In this document: piece after piece, positions 63,959 through 64,000 of the stretch
Layout: every line of letters begins with the position of its first letter
Position numbering within the stretch: position 1 is the stretch's first letter
Assembly (NCBI RefSeq): GCF_030541005.1
Contig: NZ_JASSVM010000002.1
Location: 724,501 to 788,500 of the forward strand
Direction of reading: 5' to 3'
Source: Marinobacter sp. SS5-14b
GTDB lineage: Bacteria; Pseudomonadota; Gammaproteobacteria; Pseudomonadales; Oleiphilaceae
Length of the DNA stretch: 64,000 nucleotides
Made by a program: the position numbers and the translations under genes
The notes under the pieces: model-generated
What the model saw: the letters and a program-made list of their open reading frames with translations, nothing else
What the model was told of the DNA's origin: nothing
The model's database searches: none

Positions 63959-64000
63959 AGTTGACCAAGTAATTCGTGTGGGCGCTGGCCGAGGTATTTC

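Overview
The window looks like a chromosomal segment of a marine gammaproteobacterium close to Marinobacter. This is inferred from the GC-rich housekeeping genes, from Pseudomonas-type gene order, and from a FadL protein paired with a PEP-CTERM protein. No rRNA body is visible to confirm it. Almost everything is core genome. There are no phages, intact insertion sequences or CRISPR arrays.

Layout. 1-4.9 kb: pyrE (cut by the edge), crc, a large palindrome, rph, yicC, a universal stress protein, gmk and rpoZ. 5-13 kb: spoT, ridA, an SDR protein, oxyR, recG and a YbaK-like/HDOD protein. 13-22 kb is the accessory part: a DUF2489 protein, a molybdopterin oxidoreductase, a giant Ig-like lipoprotein, FadL, and a PEP-CTERM protein behind a candidate sigma-54 promoter. 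22-26 kb: tRNA-Ile(CAU) and the rpsU-dnaG-rpoD operon. 26-34.6 kb: tsaD, plsY, folB, a divergent HPPK, pgi, and pcnB-folK-panB-panC. 34.6-41.3 kb: an intergenic sRNA locus followed (on the minus strand, upstream) by cbrB, cbrA, cbrX, gluQ and dksA. 41-56.8 kb: sfsA, a Rieske protein, a pentapeptide protein, an APH/P-loop kinase, mrcB, a TPR lipoprotein, a DUF4382 lipoprotein, an ECF sigma/anti-sigma/outer-membrane cluster, hemL-thiE-thiD-hemJ and a ClC channel. 57-64 kb: argC, a DUF6776 protein, bactofilin, erpA, anmK, an M23 peptidase, tyrS, and three tandem rRNA promoters with an antitermination leader at the right edge.

The main discovery is in the 715-bp gap between pcnB and cbrB. On the minus strand it holds a cluster of GTTACC repeats (candidate CbrB sites), a GG-N10-GC sigma-54 promoter, four A/C-rich CA-motif clusters of the type bound by Hfq/Crc, and a strong intrinsic terminator. 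Together these define a transcript of about 388 nt at exactly the position of the Pseudomonas CrcZ decoy RNA. With crc at the left edge and cbrX-cbrA-cbrB next door, the window carries most of a complete CbrAB-CrcZ-Crc carbon catabolite repression circuit. The fadL leader carries a CA motif beside its ribosome binding site and is a possible target.

Other points of interest are a thiD gene that seems to start at ATT, a 58-codon cbrX overlapping cbrA, a folB-linked HPPK with altered catalytic positions, a ClC protein lacking the GSGIP motif and the proton glutamate, and a 112-bp nested palindrome behind crc.
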